Shown here: piece by piece, positions 48,249 through 58,369 of the stretch
Layout: each line of letters begins with the position of its first letter
Position numbering within the stretch: position 1 is the first letter of the stretch
Source of the DNA: Bifidobacterium sp. N4G05
GTDB lineage: Bacteria; Actinomycetota; Actinomycetes; Actinomycetales; Bifidobacteriaceae
Direction of reading: 5' to 3'
Assembly: GCF_002742445.1 (NCBI RefSeq)
Contig: NZ_NJNQ01000007.1
Span: forward strand, 31,711 to 95,710
Length of the DNA stretch: 64,000 nucleotides
The notes under the pieces: model-generated
What the model was told of the DNA's origin: nothing
Databases searched by the model: none
What the model saw: the letters and a program-made list of their open reading frames with translations, nothing else
Position numbers and translations under genes: made by a program

Positions 48249-50927
48249 TCACAGCATTTCAATGGGTGCAATACGCAGCAGCAGACGTTTGACCTCACCG
48301 TTGCCGAAATCAACGGTAATGACCGAATTCGCGCCTTTGTCCTGTGTTTCGATGACCGTGCCCATGCCGAAATGGTCATGCGTGATCCTGTCTCCGACAT
48401 GCACGTCCGAGATGCTCAGGCCGCTCCGATTGTCGGTTTGGCTTGCCTGTGAGGATTTAGTCAGATCCACGGGTTTGGTTTTCGGCTTGACACGCCTAGT
48501 AGTGACCTTGCCGGATTTTCCGCTGGACTTGCCGGAGCCGTATGAGCCGTATGAAGAACCGTATGAGGAGCTCGATCCCGATCCTGCATACGAACGCCGC
48601 GAGCTGGAGCCGTGTGAGGATGATGCGCCGCGCGTGGACGAGCCACCGTATTGCGCACGCCCCGACCCATACGAAGACGACCCGTACGAAGACGACCCGT
48701 ACGAGGACCGCGATCCATACGTGCTGGAACCATATGGGGAACCACCGTAACTCGTCTTTCCATATGAGGAACCACCGAACGTCACTGATCCGAAATCGTC
48801 GTCATCGTCCCAGCCGCCGAACTCGTCGTCATCATTCCGCCAGCTGGCACGCATGCGTTCGACTCCGGCCTCACGTCTTTTCCAATCAATCAGCTCGTCG
48901 GGAATCTCGTCAAGGAACTGGCTGGGCATCATATCGTTGGCTTGCCCCCATTGCGCGCGCACGGCCGCACGCGTCACATACAGGCGACGCTTCGCGCGGG
49001 TGATTCCCACATAGGCAAGGCGACGCTCCTCTGCAAGCTCGCTGGTATCCTCCATGGCCCGCTGGTGCGGGAATGTTCCCTGCTCCATGCCGGTCAGGAA
49101 CACGTACGGATATTCCAGACCCTTAGCCGTGTGCAGGGTCATCATCGTCACTTTGCCGGAGTCCTCGTTCTCCCCCGGCAACTGGTCGGAATCGGCCACC
49201 AAAGCCGTGGTTTCCAAGAATCCCGCCAACGTGGCATCAGGCATGTTCTGCTCGAATTCCGCAGCCACCGACTGCAGCTGGGAAAGATTGTCGACGCGGG
49301 AAGCGTCCTGCGGGTCCTCGGAACGCTGCAACTCCTCCAAAATCCCACTCTTGGAAAGCACTTCGGCAACCACTTCGGATGGTTTCGTATCATGTTCCTT
49401 CGCGAAATCCGCAAGCCCATGCATCATGTCGCGGAACACACCCAACGGCTTCGACGTACGCGCGGACATGCCTTCAATCTGCTCCATATGCTCAATCGCA
49501 CCAAAGAACGTAGTGTCGTGAGCATCCGCATACGAGGCAATGAGGCCTTCGGCACGAACGCCCAATCCACGCTTCGGCACGTTGAGAATACGGCGGACGT
49601 TCACATTGTCCGCGGGATTCACAATGGCCTGCAGATATGCGAGCGCATCCTTGATTTCCCTACGCTCGTAGAATTTGGTGCCACCGACCAGCTGATATGG
49701 AAGATTGGCGTTGATCATGGCCTCTTCAAGCGAACGTGATTGCGCGTTGGCACGGTACATGATGGCGATGTCGCGGTATGCAACGCCTTCCTCTTCGTGG
49801 ATTTGCGCGATTTCGTTGGCGATCCATCCTGCTTCCTGTTGTGCGTTGTCGGCCGCGTATCCGACGATCTTGTCGCCTTCGCCAAGTGCCGTCCACAGTT
49901 TTTTCGGCTTGCGATTTTCATTTCTTGCAATCACCGCATTGGCGGCGTCGAGAATGGTCTGTGTCGAACGATAATTCTGTTCGAGCATGATGGTTTTCGC
50001 GTTAGGGAAATCTTGCTCGAAATCCTGAATATTGCGAATGTCCGCACCTCGGAACGCGTAAATCGACTGGTCGGAATCGCCTACCACCGTAATCCAAGAT
50101 GGTCCGACACGGCCCGCGCCACGCATATGTTGATCGGGCTCTTCTCCCGAGTCAATGCCGGAAAGCTCGCGTACGAGCACATATTGCGCATGGTTGGTGT
50201 CCTGATACTCGTCCACGAAAATATAACGGAACTTATGCCGGTAGTATTCGCTTACTTGTGGGCAATGCTGGAACAATTCGACAGTGCGCATGATCAGATC
50301 GTCAAAATCCACGGCATTCGCCATGTCCAGACGATGCTGGTATTCCGCATACACCACGGCGACCAGCTCGTCGACGTCGCCGGCTGAGACCTGATATCCG
50401 CGCTGGCCTGGCTTGTAGTCGCAGTTCACGCTTTTCAACTGGTCTTGCCATGAAGTCAATGAGTTCTTGCAGTCGGAGATTTTGCCGAGCAGCATGCGCG
50501 GCGTATACCGCTTCGTATCGATGTTCAGATCGCCGCTGATGAGCTTAATCAAACGTTCGCAATCAGCCGTGTCGTAAATGGAGAATCCTGGGGTAAGACC
50601 GATTTCCTTGCCGTCGCGTCGGAGGATACGCACGCATGCGGAATGGAAGGTGGAGATCCACATATGTTCGGCTTCGGGCCCTACGAGGGCTGTAAGGCGT
50701 TCACGCATTTCCGCTGCGGCCTTGTTGGTGAAGGTGATGGCGAGAATGCTGCTCGCCCAAAAACCGTGTGCCAGCAGCCATGCGATGCGTCTGGTGAGTA
50801 CGCGGGTCTTGCCGGACCCGGCGCCGGCGCCGATGAGCAGGGCCTGGCCGTAGTACTTCACCGCTTCCATCTGTTGCGGATTGAGGTCCTTGATCAGATT
50901 TTGCGGATCGCACAGGCCTGGCTCCAT
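48249..50927 (-). CDS. pcrA: PcrA/UvrD-type ATP-dependent DNA helicase
   Basis: This is a superfamily 1A 3'-5' helicase. Motif I GAGAGSGKTRVL, Ia/II MWISTFHSACVRILRRDG and FRYIFVDEYQDTN, III VVGDSDQSIYAFRGADI, IV LEQNYRSTQTIL, V TLHTAKGLEYPYVFLTGMEQGTFPH and VI LAYVGITRAKRRLYVTRA are all intact. Start at ATG 50927 (MEPGLCDPQNL), preceded by GGAG 6 nt away; the frame also opens at 50996. It is 892 residues. Unusually, about residues 720-815 form a Gly/Ser/Tyr repeat linker before a C-terminal Tudor-like domain (HVGDRITHDHFGMGTVIET). Confidence 0.96.
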   Translation of the reverse strand: MEPGLCDPQNLIKDLNPQQMEAVKYYGQALLIGAGAGSGKTRVLTRRIAWLLAHGFWASSILAITFTNKAAAEMRERLTALVGPEAEHMWISTFHSACVRILRRDGKEIGLTPGFSIYDTADCERLIKLISGDLNIDTKRYTPRMLLGKISDCKNSLTSWQDQLKSVNCDYKPGQRGYQVSAGDVDELVAVVYAEYQHRLDMANAVDFDDLIMRTVELFQHCPQVSEYYRHKFRYIFVDEYQDTNHAQYVLVRELSGIDSGEEPDQHMRGAGRVGPSWITVVGDSDQSIYAFRGADIRNIQDFEQDFPNAKTIMLEQNYRSTQTILDAANAVIARNENRKPKKLWTALGEGDKIVGYAADNAQQEAGWIANEIAQIHEEEGVAYRDIAIMYRANAQSRSLEEAMINANLPYQLVGGTKFYERREIKDALAYLQAIVNPADNVNVRRILNVPKRGLGVRAEGLIASYADAHDTTFFGAIEHMEQIEGMSARTSKPLGVFRDMMHGLADFAKEHDTKPSEVVAEVLSKSGILEELQRSEDPQDASRVDNLSQLQSVAAEFEQNMPDATLAGFLETTALVADSDQLPGENEDSGKVTMMTLHTAKGLEYPYVFLTGMEQGTFPHQRAMEDTSELAEERRLAYVGITRAKRRLYVTRAAVRAQWGQANDMMPSQFLDEIPDELIDWKRREAGVERMRASWRNDDDEFGGWDDDDDFGSVTFGGSSYGKTSYGGSPYGSSTYGSRSSYGSSSYGSSSYGSGRAQYGGSSTRGASSSHGSSSRRSYAGSGSSSSYGSSYGSYGSGKSSGKSGKVTTRRVKPKTKPVDLTKSSQASQTDNRSGLSISDVHVGDRITHDHFGMGTVIETQDKGANSVITVDFGNGEVKRLLLRIAPIEML

Positions 50928-51029
50928 ATTCTGCTCCAACGGTTCCTCTTTCCATGAAGATTCGAAGTCGATTATTGCGAAGTTCATGTCTATCACACAT
51001 GCAGGTCAGCGCAACACTCGCATGGTCAA

Positions 51030-51058
51030 TTGACGCGCGTATGCTAAACGTTTATATG
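51030..51058 (+). promoter_or_regulatory. xpt promoter
   Basis: TTGACG (51030-51035) and TATATG (51053-51058) are separated by 17 bp. A TTCG-loop hairpin (ATATGCGG-TTCG-CCGTATGT) and a GCCGC/GCGGC hairpin follow in the leader. No purine-riboswitch core was found. Confidence 0.6.
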
Positions 51059-51117
51059 CGGTTCGCCGTATGTCAACATCAACGCCGCCTTATGCGGCCA
51101 ACAATCTAAGGGGATTC

Positions 51118-51699
51118 ATGAAGGAGCTCGAAGAGCGCATTCGCCTGCAGGGTACCGTCAAGCCGGGTAATGTGCTGAAAGTGGACGCTTTCCTTAACCA
51201 TCAGTGCGATGTCGAATTGTTCGACCACATGGGTGCCGCTTGGGCGGAGCATTTTGCCGGTAAGACCATCAATAAGATCCTGACCATTGAAGCTTCCGGC
51301 ATTGGTATCGCCTGTGTTGCCGCGCGTCATTTCGGCAATGCACCTGTGGTGTTCGCCAAGAAGGCGCAGTCCATCAATCTCGATGGCGACCAGTACACCA
51401 CCACCGTCTACTCCTTCACCAAGCAGAAAGAATTCCCCGTCATCGTGTCCAAGAGGTATCTCAACGAAGGCGACCATGTGCTGCTGCTTGATGACTTCCT
51501 GGCCAACGGCAAGGCTCTGAAGGGCCTGATTGATCTGTGCCATGATGCCGGAGCGACGGTCGAAGGCATCGGCATCGCGGTGGAAAAGGGTTTCCAGGGC
51601 GGCGGCGATGAGCTGCGTGCAGCGGGCTACGACGTTGATTCCTTGGCAATCGTGGAGTCGATGGATCCGGAAACCGGTACCATCGAGTTCCGCTCCTGA
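51118..51699 (+). CDS. xpt: Xanthine phosphoribosyltransferase
   Basis: Xpt salvages xanthine to XMP with PRPP. The 193-residue chain has [20 protein letters not shown] and the PRPP-binding loop [24 protein letters not shown] 51118 ([15 protein letters not shown]) follows AAGGGGATTC; the open frame to 51070 is rejected. It sits 78 nt before the xanthine permease; the pair makes a xanthine-uptake-and-salvage unit like B. subtilis xpt-pbuX. Confidence 0.95.
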   Translation: MKELEERIRLQGTVKPGNVLKVDAFLNHQCDVELFDHMGAAWAEHFAGKTINKILTIEASGIGIACVAARHFGNAPVVFAKKAQSINLDGDQYTTTVYSFTKQKEFPVIVSKRYLNEGDHVLLLDDFLANGKALKGLIDLCHDAGATVEGIGIAVEKGFQGGGDELRAAGYDVDSLAIVESMDPETGTIEFRS

Positions 51700-51777
51700 T
51701 TGTTGCATCTCACGGACGCACATCAGAAACCATTACAACCTGTTGCTCATCACAGTATGAATAAGAGAGGATTCATT

Positions 51778-53145
51778 GTGAGCGAAGAGAAGAAAGACAA
51801 CACAAACGAAAAGAAGGGCGTTTCCTTTGAAGCGCTAAGCAGCTTGGACGCACCTGTTTCGTTCTGGAAGGGCATCCCGTTCGGTCTGCAGCATGTCATG
51901 GCGATGTTCGTGGCCAATCTGGCTCCGATTTTCCTAGTGGCTTCCGCCGCCAACATGAGTGCCGAACAGTCTGCCACGATCATTCAGGCCGGTCTGCTGG
52001 TGGCAGGTCTGGGCACCTGCCTGCAGCTGTACGGCGTGTGGCTGATCGGCTCCCGACTGCCAATGGTCACGGGCATTTCCTTCACATATGTGGCCGCCGC
52101 CATGTCGATCTCCCAGAATCAAGGCTATGGCGCTGTTGCCGGCGCGGTCGTGCTTGGCGGTCTGTTGGAGGTAGTGCTTGGTTTGACCGCCAAGTATTGG
52201 CGTCGCTTCGTGCCGCCGATCGTATCCGCAATCGTGGTTACGTCGATTGGTTTTTCGCTGCTTTCCGTTGGTGCCACCAGTTTCGGCGGCGGTTCCGGCG
52301 CTAAGGATTTCGGCAGCTGGCAGAATCTCACGCTCGGTCTGATTTCGCTGGTCGCCTGCCTGGCTTTCCAGCTGCTGATGAAGGGTACCGCCAAGCAGCT
52401 TTCCGTGCTGTTCGGCTTGGTTGTCGGCTATATTGTCGCGATTTTCATGGGCAAGGTTGATTTCTCTGGATTCTCGAATCTGCAGGTCGTGTCCGTGCCG
52501 CATTTCATGCCTTTCCAGCTTGAATTCGATCCGGGTGCGATTATCTCCTTCGCCTTGCTGTACGTCGTGTCTTCCGTAGAGGTGCTCGGCGATACCGCAG
52601 CGCTCACCAAGGTTGGTCTCGACCGTCAGCCTACCGATAAGGAGACTGCGGGCGCCATTGCAGGCGACGGTCTCATCTCCTCCGTCTCTGGTCTGTTCGG
52701 CTGTCTTCCGTTGACGTCATTCGCACAGAATATCGGCTTGGTCGCCATGACCAAGGTCGTCAACCGTAAGGTGATTCTTTCCGGTGGTCTGATTCTGGTG
52801 ATCGCAAGCTTCGTTCCTGCCGTGGCGGAAGTGTTCAATTCCCTGCCGCAGGCCGTGCTTGGCGGTTGCACCATCATGATGTTCGGTAACATCATCCTGT
52901 CTGGCTTCCAGATGATTTCCGAGGCCGGCTACACGCAGCGCAACATCACCATTGCAGCGTTGAGCCTCACCATCGGCATCGGTTTCACGCAGGTCGGTGA
53001 CATTTTCGTCAACTTCCCGTCGCTGTTCCAGTCCATCTTCGCATCCAACTGCATCGCTGTGTCGTTCGTTGTGGCTGTGCTGTTGAATGCGTTGCTGCCG
53101 AGTGAAGAGCATTTCCTGTCGGCTCCGCAGCATCAGGAAAACTGA
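51778..53145 (+). CDS. pbuX: NCS2-family xanthine/uric-acid permease
   Basis: This is a 455-residue transporter with about 12-14 helices. The NCS2 signature QNIGLVAMTK in the late TM region and the TM1 motif FGLQHVMAMF are intact; these variants are typical of the xanthine branch. GTG 51778 (V/M-SEEKKDNTNEKKG) follows AGAGG by 7 nt; an ATG at 51757 lacks a ribosome-binding site. Probably cotranscribed with xpt. Confidence 0.93.
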   Translation: MSEEKKDNTNEKKGVSFEALSSLDAPVSFWKGIPFGLQHVMAMFVANLAPIFLVASAANMSAEQSATIIQAGLLVAGLGTCLQLYGVWLIGSRLPMVTGISFTYVAAAMSISQNQGYGAVAGAVVLGGLLEVVLGLTAKYWRRFVPPIVSAIVVTSIGFSLLSVGATSFGGGSGAKDFGSWQNLTLGLISLVACLAFQLLMKGTAKQLSVLFGLVVGYIVAIFMGKVDFSGFSNLQVVSVPHFMPFQLEFDPGAIISFALLYVVSSVEVLGDTAALTKVGLDRQPTDKETAGAIAGDGLISSVSGLFGCLPLTSFAQNIGLVAMTKVVNRKVILSGGLILVIASFVPAVAEVFNSLPQAVLGGCTIMMFGNIILSGFQMISEAGYTQRNITIAALSLTIGIGFTQVGDIFVNFPSLFQSIFASNCIAVSFVVAVLLNALLPSEEHFLSAPQHQEN

Positions 53146-53172
53146 GACTATTCAGTCTTAAAGTGACATGAG

Positions 53173-53208
53173 AAATCCCCCTGCTCAAACGAGTCAGGGG
53201 GATTTTTC
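53173..53208 (+). terminator. Terminator of the xpt-permease unit
   Basis: AAATCCCCCTG (53173-53183) pairs with CAGGGGGATTT (53195-53205), extended by an inner CTC/GAG pair around AAAC, and ends with a T run (GATTTTTC). Confidence 0.9.
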
Positions 53209-53240
53209 ATAATCGATGTCTTGCGGGAAGGACTGTTTTT

Positions 53241-55103
53241 TCAGTGCCCCCGCTTGATCCAATTGGCGATAGCGTCTTTGACGGCCTGTGCATATAGGGT
53301 ATTCGTCATTCCCGGATGAATACCGTCACCTGCAAGTTCGTCAGGATGTGCGGAAATCACCGTATCCCAATCTACCAGCACCACATTGTCGGCATGAGCG
53401 TCCGCAAACCTTTGCAACGCGTCGTTCGTTCCCGGAACCCACGATACCGGTGCATGCGCGTTAACCAGCACCAGCACATGATTCGGTCCCACACTGTTCA
53501 GCAAATCATTCAGCTGTTCATCGGTCACCGTGGAGTTTGTGGCAAGACCGACCAGCACCCACTGGCGCAATCCACCCCGCTGGGTTTTGGCCTGATTCAC
53601 CAAGCCCAAAGCCTTGACCATCGAACGTGAGGTCTCCGCATCGACGGTGATTCCGGGAAACACCGACTGCAGACCTTGGCTGGAAGCCAACATCACCGAA
53701 TCACCGAACGCGACCATCTGCCCGCCATCAGGCATGGTATGAATTGGCTTTCTGGGCTTGGGCGCCTCGTTTCTGCTGATATCGGCATGGCTCTCCTGCC
53801 GCACTTGCTGTTTCTGCTGTTTCTGCTGTTCTTTCAGTATTCGGGCGTTTTCAGACAATGCGCGTTCCACACTGGTCTGCTGCGGGGCATGAGCCACAGC
53901 GTACCCAGACATCGTGCATGTGCTCAGCACCACTATGATCGTTATCCAGCATCTGGCAGCATCCCACATGCCGTTTTCCGGAAGAGGACGAATCATGGCG
54001 ATGAATCCGCCTCGCGCAACAGGCTGTTCCATCAACTTCCACGACATGGCGGTACAACATGCGGTAAGGGCGAATGTGATTAGCAGCATCCATCCCAAAT
54101 GCCGCGCACCCCACTGTGGAAACATCGCCTTGGTGAACAACCACAAAGGCCAATGCCACAGATAAATGCCGTATGAATGCCGGCCGACCACATCAAATGG
54201 TTTGAACACCAGCAGATCCTGCATCCAAGATCCGAAAGGAATGGAACCGGCGACCAGAACCACTGAAAGCAGCGAAGCCGCGAAAATCCCTCCACGGAAG
54301 GCAACAGGCCCCTGCTCAACGTGCTGCATCATCCATAACAGAATCAGCAATGCCACAAAAGCCGCCGTAGGGCCAATCTTTCTCCAGACCAGACGAACGC
54401 ATTCCATGATCGCAGTTTCTTCCGAACGACCGTTGCTACGCCGTATGATCATCAGCAGCCATGCCAGCATGGCACCTAGCCAAAGTCCCATGGCATGCGT
54501 ATCCGAACCGAAATACACTCTGGTTGGATCTGTTCCCAGGTGATACTGCAATCCCATGGAAAGCGCACTGCACAAGGCAAGTCCAGCAAGTACCGCCACC
54601 GGCACCCAACGTACCAGAATTTTCCGAAGCAGGTAGATCAGCAGAGGAGCCAGCAGATAGAACTGCATCAGCACTGACATGAACCACAGATGACGGAACA
54701 TGTCTGGATTCATCTGCGAGAAATAGCTGTCGCCGCTGCCGATGGCATACCAGTTGTAACAGCCCAACATGGCCGTCACTATCTGGTTTTTAATGCCCAC
54801 CAACATGTCTTGGTTGATGAACCATGCCAACGATACGGTGACGGGAACCATCAGAATCAACGCCGGATATATTCTGCGCAGACGCTTGAGGCAGTATTCC
54901 TTGAAACCTATTCCCTTACCGGAATCAATATGGTTCAGCAACGACGAGAAAATCAGGAAACCGGAAATGGTGAAGAATATGTCAACACCTAGGAATCCGC
55001 CCCGCAATGCGCCCTGGTCGCAGTGATACAACACTATTGCGATCAAGGCAATGCCTTTGAGACCGTTCAGACCGACAAAACGACGTCTTACCACAACAAC
55101 CAA
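53241..55103 (-). CDS. OafA-like membrane acyltransferase with SGNH domain
   Basis: This is a 620-residue protein. The N-terminal acyltransferase-3 domain (about 10 helices) starts LNGLKGIALIAIVLYHCDQG with GGFLGVDIFFTISGFL and ends in a DVVGRHSYGIYLWHWPLWL-type block. After a Gln/Glu-rich linker (KEQQKQQKQQVRQESHA) follows an SGNH-like domain (MVAFGDSVMLASSQGL, DGIHPGMTNTLYAQ). This domain pairing, like peptidoglycan or surface-glycan O-acetyltransferases, suggests cell-surface glycan acylation. The start is TTG 55103 behind AAGAGAAG, with a nearby GTG alternative. It stands alone after ackA. Confidence 0.9.
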   Translation of the reverse strand: MVVVVRRRFVGLNGLKGIALIAIVLYHCDQGALRGGFLGVDIFFTISGFLIFSSLLNHIDSGKGIGFKEYCLKRLRRIYPALILMVPVTVSLAWFINQDMLVGIKNQIVTAMLGCYNWYAIGSGDSYFSQMNPDMFRHLWFMSVLMQFYLLAPLLIYLLRKILVRWVPVAVLAGLALCSALSMGLQYHLGTDPTRVYFGSDTHAMGLWLGAMLAWLLMIIRRSNGRSEETAIMECVRLVWRKIGPTAAFVALLILLWMMQHVEQGPVAFRGGIFAASLLSVVLVAGSIPFGSWMQDLLVFKPFDVVGRHSYGIYLWHWPLWLFTKAMFPQWGARHLGWMLLITFALTACCTAMSWKLMEQPVARGGFIAMIRPLPENGMWDAARCWITIIVVLSTCTMSGYAVAHAPQQTSVERALSENARILKEQQKQQKQQVRQESHADISRNEAPKPRKPIHTMPDGGQMVAFGDSVMLASSQGLQSVFPGITVDAETSRSMVKALGLVNQAKTQRGGLRQWVLVGLATNSTVTDEQLNDLLNSVGPNHVLVLVNAHAPVSWVPGTNDALQRFADAHADNVVLVDWDTVISAHPDELAGDGIHPGMTNTLYAQAVKDAIANWIKRGH

Positions 55104-55286
55104 CCGCTTCTCTTAACATGCGACGTATGCGCGTAATAGTCACAACGTCTCGTATCGTACTACCAGCCCCTCCCCCATTATGCGGATTATGAACAGGCAT
55201 GGAACGCTGTTGTCTGGAATGAGTGGAATCCGTTTGATGGACGACGAAACCTCGGAAAACGGCGAAAGAAATATTCAGACGAAAAA

Positions 55287-55334
55287 GACCGCATGTCCAT
55301 CGGTATCAATGCCGATACCAATGGACATGCGGTC
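55287..55334 (-). terminator. ackA terminator
   Basis: GACCGCATGTCCATCGGTAT... (55287-55307) pairs with 55314-55334 over 21 bp with one mismatch and a 6-nt loop. On the minus strand it is followed by TCTTTTTC. Confidence 0.88.
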
Positions 55335-55380
55335 CCTTTTACGCTGTCCCGTCAGTCAGCATGACTGCGAGACCTCAGCA

Positions 55381-56610
55381 TCACTTGGAGAAGACGTTGC
55401 CGTAGGTGTCTTCGCCTGCTTCTGCGATTGCCGCGGACTTGCGGGCGATTGCCAGCTCCTCGTTGGTCGGAATGACGCAGATGGTGATCTTCGAGTCCGG
55501 AGTGGAGATGATGCGCGGTTCCTTGGAACGGGTCGCGTTCTTCTCTTCATCCAGCTTGACGCCGAACGGTGCGAGCTTGTCGCAAACCATCTTGCGGACC
55601 ACGTCATCGTTCTCGCCAACACCTGCGGTGAAGGTAATCACGTCTACGCCACCCATCTGAGCGGTGTAGTTGCCGATGTAGCCGACGATACGGTGCACGT
55701 AGACGTCGAGAGCCAGCTTGGCGTCCTCGTTGCCTTCGGCGACCAGACGGTGAACCTCACGGAGATCGCCGAAGCCGGTCATGCCCATCATGCCGGAACG
55801 CTTGTTGAACAGAGCGTCGAGCTCGTCCACGTTCATGTGGGCGTTGCGAATCAGGTGGAAGACGACTGCCGGATCGATATCGCCGGTACGACCACCCATC
55901 ATGAGGCCTTCGAGCGGGGTCAGACCCATGGAGGTCTCGACCGGCTTGCCGGAAACCTCGGCGGAAGCGGAAGCGCCGTTACCGATGTGCAGCACGATCT
56001 GCTTGAGACCTTCGGCCGGCTTGCCGATGACGCTCGGCACCACGGAGGAGATGAACTCGTGGGAGGTGCCGTGGGCGCCGTAACGGCGGATGTGGTACTG
56101 GTCGGCGATTTCCTTGTTCAGCGCGTAGGTGCTGGCGGCCTTCGGCAGCTGGAAGAAGAAGGAGGAATCGAACACGAAGATCTGCGGAACATCCGACAGG
56201 AGCGCACGCATGACTTCGGCGCCCTTGGCTTCCGGACCGTTGTGCAGCGGGGCGAGCACGGCGAGATCCTTGACCTGGTTGATGGTCTTGTCGGTGACCA
56301 GAGCCGGGTTCGGGAAGATGGAACCGCCCTGCACCACGCGGTGGCCGACTGCCACGATGCCGGCTTCGTCCAGCTTCGGGCCGAACTCGTTGAAGAAGCC
56401 GAGCACGCGCTTCAGACCCTGCTCGTGGTCGTGAATCGGCTCTTCAAGCTCATGCTTTTCGCCGTTGAACTCATGCTTGTAGTGGCCGTCAACCGGCTCG
56501 CCGATCTTCTCGACCAGACCGGAAGCAATACCTTCACCGGTTTCAAGATCAACCAGCTGATACTTGATAGAGCTGGAACCGGAATTGATGACAAGGACGG
56601 TTTTCGCCAT
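55381..56610 (-). CDS. ackA: Acetate kinase
   Basis: AckA converts acetyl phosphate + ADP to acetate + ATP, the final ATP step of the bifid shunt. Signatures VLVINSGSSSIKYQLVDL at the N-terminus, RVVQGGSIFP, AHGTSHEFIS and HIGNGASASA are clear. It is 409 residues. ATG 56610 (MAKTVLVINSG) lies 9 nt after GGAGG; longer frame to 56661 rejected. It is the last of xfp-pta-ackA and lies just after pta. Confidence 0.97.
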   Translation of the reverse strand: MAKTVLVINSGSSSIKYQLVDLETGEGIASGLVEKIGEPVDGHYKHEFNGEKHELEEPIHDHEQGLKRVLGFFNEFGPKLDEAGIVAVGHRVVQGGSIFPNPALVTDKTINQVKDLAVLAPLHNGPEAKGAEVMRALLSDVPQIFVFDSSFFFQLPKAASTYALNKEIADQYHIRRYGAHGTSHEFISSVVPSVIGKPAEGLKQIVLHIGNGASASAEVSGKPVETSMGLTPLEGLMMGGRTGDIDPAVVFHLIRNAHMNVDELDALFNKRSGMMGMTGFGDLREVHRLVAEGNEDAKLALDVYVHRIVGYIGNYTAQMGGVDVITFTAGVGENDDVVRKMVCDKLAPFGVKLDEEKNATRSKEPRIISTPDSKITICVIPTNEELAIARKSAAIAEAGEDTYGNVFSK

Positions 56611-56698
56611 TGTGTGCATCCTCCATGTGTTAATCGATGTGCCGCTTGCGCGACTTTCCAAACTTTAGATTACTCTTTGCTTGCTACAAAATAGCGTT

Positions 56699-58369
56699 TT
56701 ACTGGGCTTCGATGGCGGTCAGGGCAACAGTGTTGATGATGTCTTGCACGGTCGCGCCACGGCTCAGGTCGTTGACCGGTCGGTTCAAGCCCTGCAGCAC
56801 CGGTCCGACGGCCACTGCGCCGGAGGAACGCTGGACGGCCTTGTACCCGATGTTGCCCGCGCACAGATCCGGGAACACGAACACGTTGACGTGGCCCGCC
56901 ACATCGTTGCCCTTGGCCTTGGTGGCTGCGACGGTCGGCGACCAAGCCGCGTCGAACTGGATGGAGCCGACAACCGCGAGATCCGGAGCCTTCTCCTTCA
57001 CGAGTGCGGTTGCTGCTTCCACGAGGTCGACATCCGGTCCCTTGCCGGATCCCAGCGTGGAATACGACAACATGCCGACCTTCGGATCGAGGCCGAACGC
57101 CTTCGCCGTTTCGGCGGACTGGATGGCGATTTCCGCCAGCTGTTCCGCGGACGGGTTCAGATTGATGGCGCAATCCGAGAACACGGCGACATGATCCTTG
57201 AAGCACATGAGGAACGCGCCGGACACGAGGGAAGATCCCGGCTTGGTCTTGATGACCTGCAATGCCGGACGTACGGTGTTGGCCGTGGAGTTGATGGATC
57301 CGGAAACGAGACCGTCTGCTTTACCGAGCACCACGAGCATGGTGCCAAAGTAGCTGTCATCGGTGAGCTGCTTGCGCGCCTGTTCCTCGGTCATGCCCTT
57401 CTTGGCACGCAGCTCGCACAGTTTGGCGACCATCGGAGCGAGTACTTCCTCGTCGTCCTTGGCCTGGAACTGCGCCTTTTCAAGGGATTTGAGTCCAAGC
57501 TCCTCACCGCGGGCGAGAATGCTTTCCTTGTCTCCGACGATGATCAGATCGACGATATCACGCTCGAGCAGATAGTCGGCTGCCTTGATGATGCGGTCTT
57601 CGGTTCCTTCCGGAAGCACGATGGTTCTCTTGTCTGCCTTGGCCTTGCCCAGCAGGCTGTACTGGAATGCGTATGGCGTGGTCGGAGCCTCGAACGGAGC
57701 CTCGACAGCGGAAGTAAGCTCTTCTGCGTTGACATTCGCCTCGAATGCTTTCGTGGCCTTGGCCACGGCGTCTTCCTCGTCGAAATCAACGGCGGGTAGT
57801 GTCCACACCGGCACCTCGTAACTTGCGAACTCCTCCTTGAGGGGTTCCACCTGCTCATCTTTGCATCCGGTGACGAACACGCCGGCGACCGTGCTTCCTG
57901 CATTCTCAATGATGGCCTTCGACGCCTCGACGGTGCCCAGGACCTGTTCCGGAGTGCGGTTGATGGTGCATACGGCAAGAAGCACGACGGACTTAAGATC
58001 TGCAGCTACGTCAGCGTTGAACGCAAAGATGGACGGGTCGTTGATGGCGGATTTGTCCGTTCCGACAATAACCACGGCTTCGGGCTGGGCGGTTTCGATG
58101 GCTTCTGTGTAGGCGGCCACGATATCGGCCCGGGCACCTTCCTTGTCGGTGCGTGCGCGCTTCGGGCAAACACCTACGGATTGTTCACGCCCCAGCCCCG
58201 CGTTGCTTGCTTCAAGAAGAACGTCGGTGAAGGTTTCCTTTCGGCAAACCGCCGGGCGGAACACGGCCGTTTTCTTGACAGCCGAGAATGCCTTGGTGAC
58301 GCCAAGGGCCACGACGTTGCGGCCGTTTGCGGCTTCAGGGCTGATGATGGTGACGCTGGTTAGACTCAC
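56699..58369 (-). CDS. pta: Phosphate acetyltransferase (two-domain Pta)
   Basis: This is a 556-residue enzyme that interconverts acetyl-CoA and acetyl phosphate. The N-terminal DRTGG/P-loop-like regulatory region precedes the catalytic PTA_PTB domain from about residue 230 (VLPEGTEDRIIKAADYLLE, SGSINSTANTVRPALQVIK, AINLNPSAEQLAEIAIQSA, GPVLQGLNRPVNDLSRGA). GTG 58369 follows AGGAG by 8 nt; the frame upstream to 58543 is noncoding. It is placed between xfp and ackA. Confidence 0.95.
   Translation of the reverse strand: MSLTSVTIISPEAANGRNVVALGVTKAFSAVKKTAVFRPAVCRKETFTDVLLEASNAGLGREQSVGVCPKRARTDKEGARADIVAAYTEAIETAQPEAVVIVGTDKSAINDPSIFAFNADVAADLKSVVLLAVCTINRTPEQVLGTVEASKAIIENAGSTVAGVFVTGCKDEQVEPLKEEFASYEVPVWTLPAVDFDEEDAVAKATKAFEANVNAEELTSAVEAPFEAPTTPYAFQYSLLGKAKADKRTIVLPEGTEDRIIKAADYLLERDIVDLIIVGDKESILARGEELGLKSLEKAQFQAKDDEEVLAPMVAKLCELRAKKGMTEEQARKQLTDDSYFGTMLVVLGKADGLVSGSINSTANTVRPALQVIKTKPGSSLVSGAFLMCFKDHVAVFSDCAINLNPSAEQLAEIAIQSAETAKAFGLDPKVGMLSYSTLGSGKGPDVDLVEAATALVKEKAPDLAVVGSIQFDAAWSPTVAATKAKGNDVAGHVNVFVFPDLCAGNIGYKAVQRSSGAVAVGPVLQGLNRPVNDLSRGATVQDIINTVALTAIEAQ

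Noticed and set aside
48660..48720. Direct tandem repeats that look like a CRISPR or VNTR
   Set aside because: The repeats encode the Gly/Ser/Tyr linker of PcrA in frame; there are no unique spacers.
51059..51117. Purine riboswitch before xpt
   Set aside because: I looked for the purine-aptamer core and its loop-loop pairs. Only simple hairpins are present.
55180..56694. 504-codon plus-strand frame starting between the acyltransferase and ackA
   Set aside because: It runs antisense through ackA, whose product is certain.
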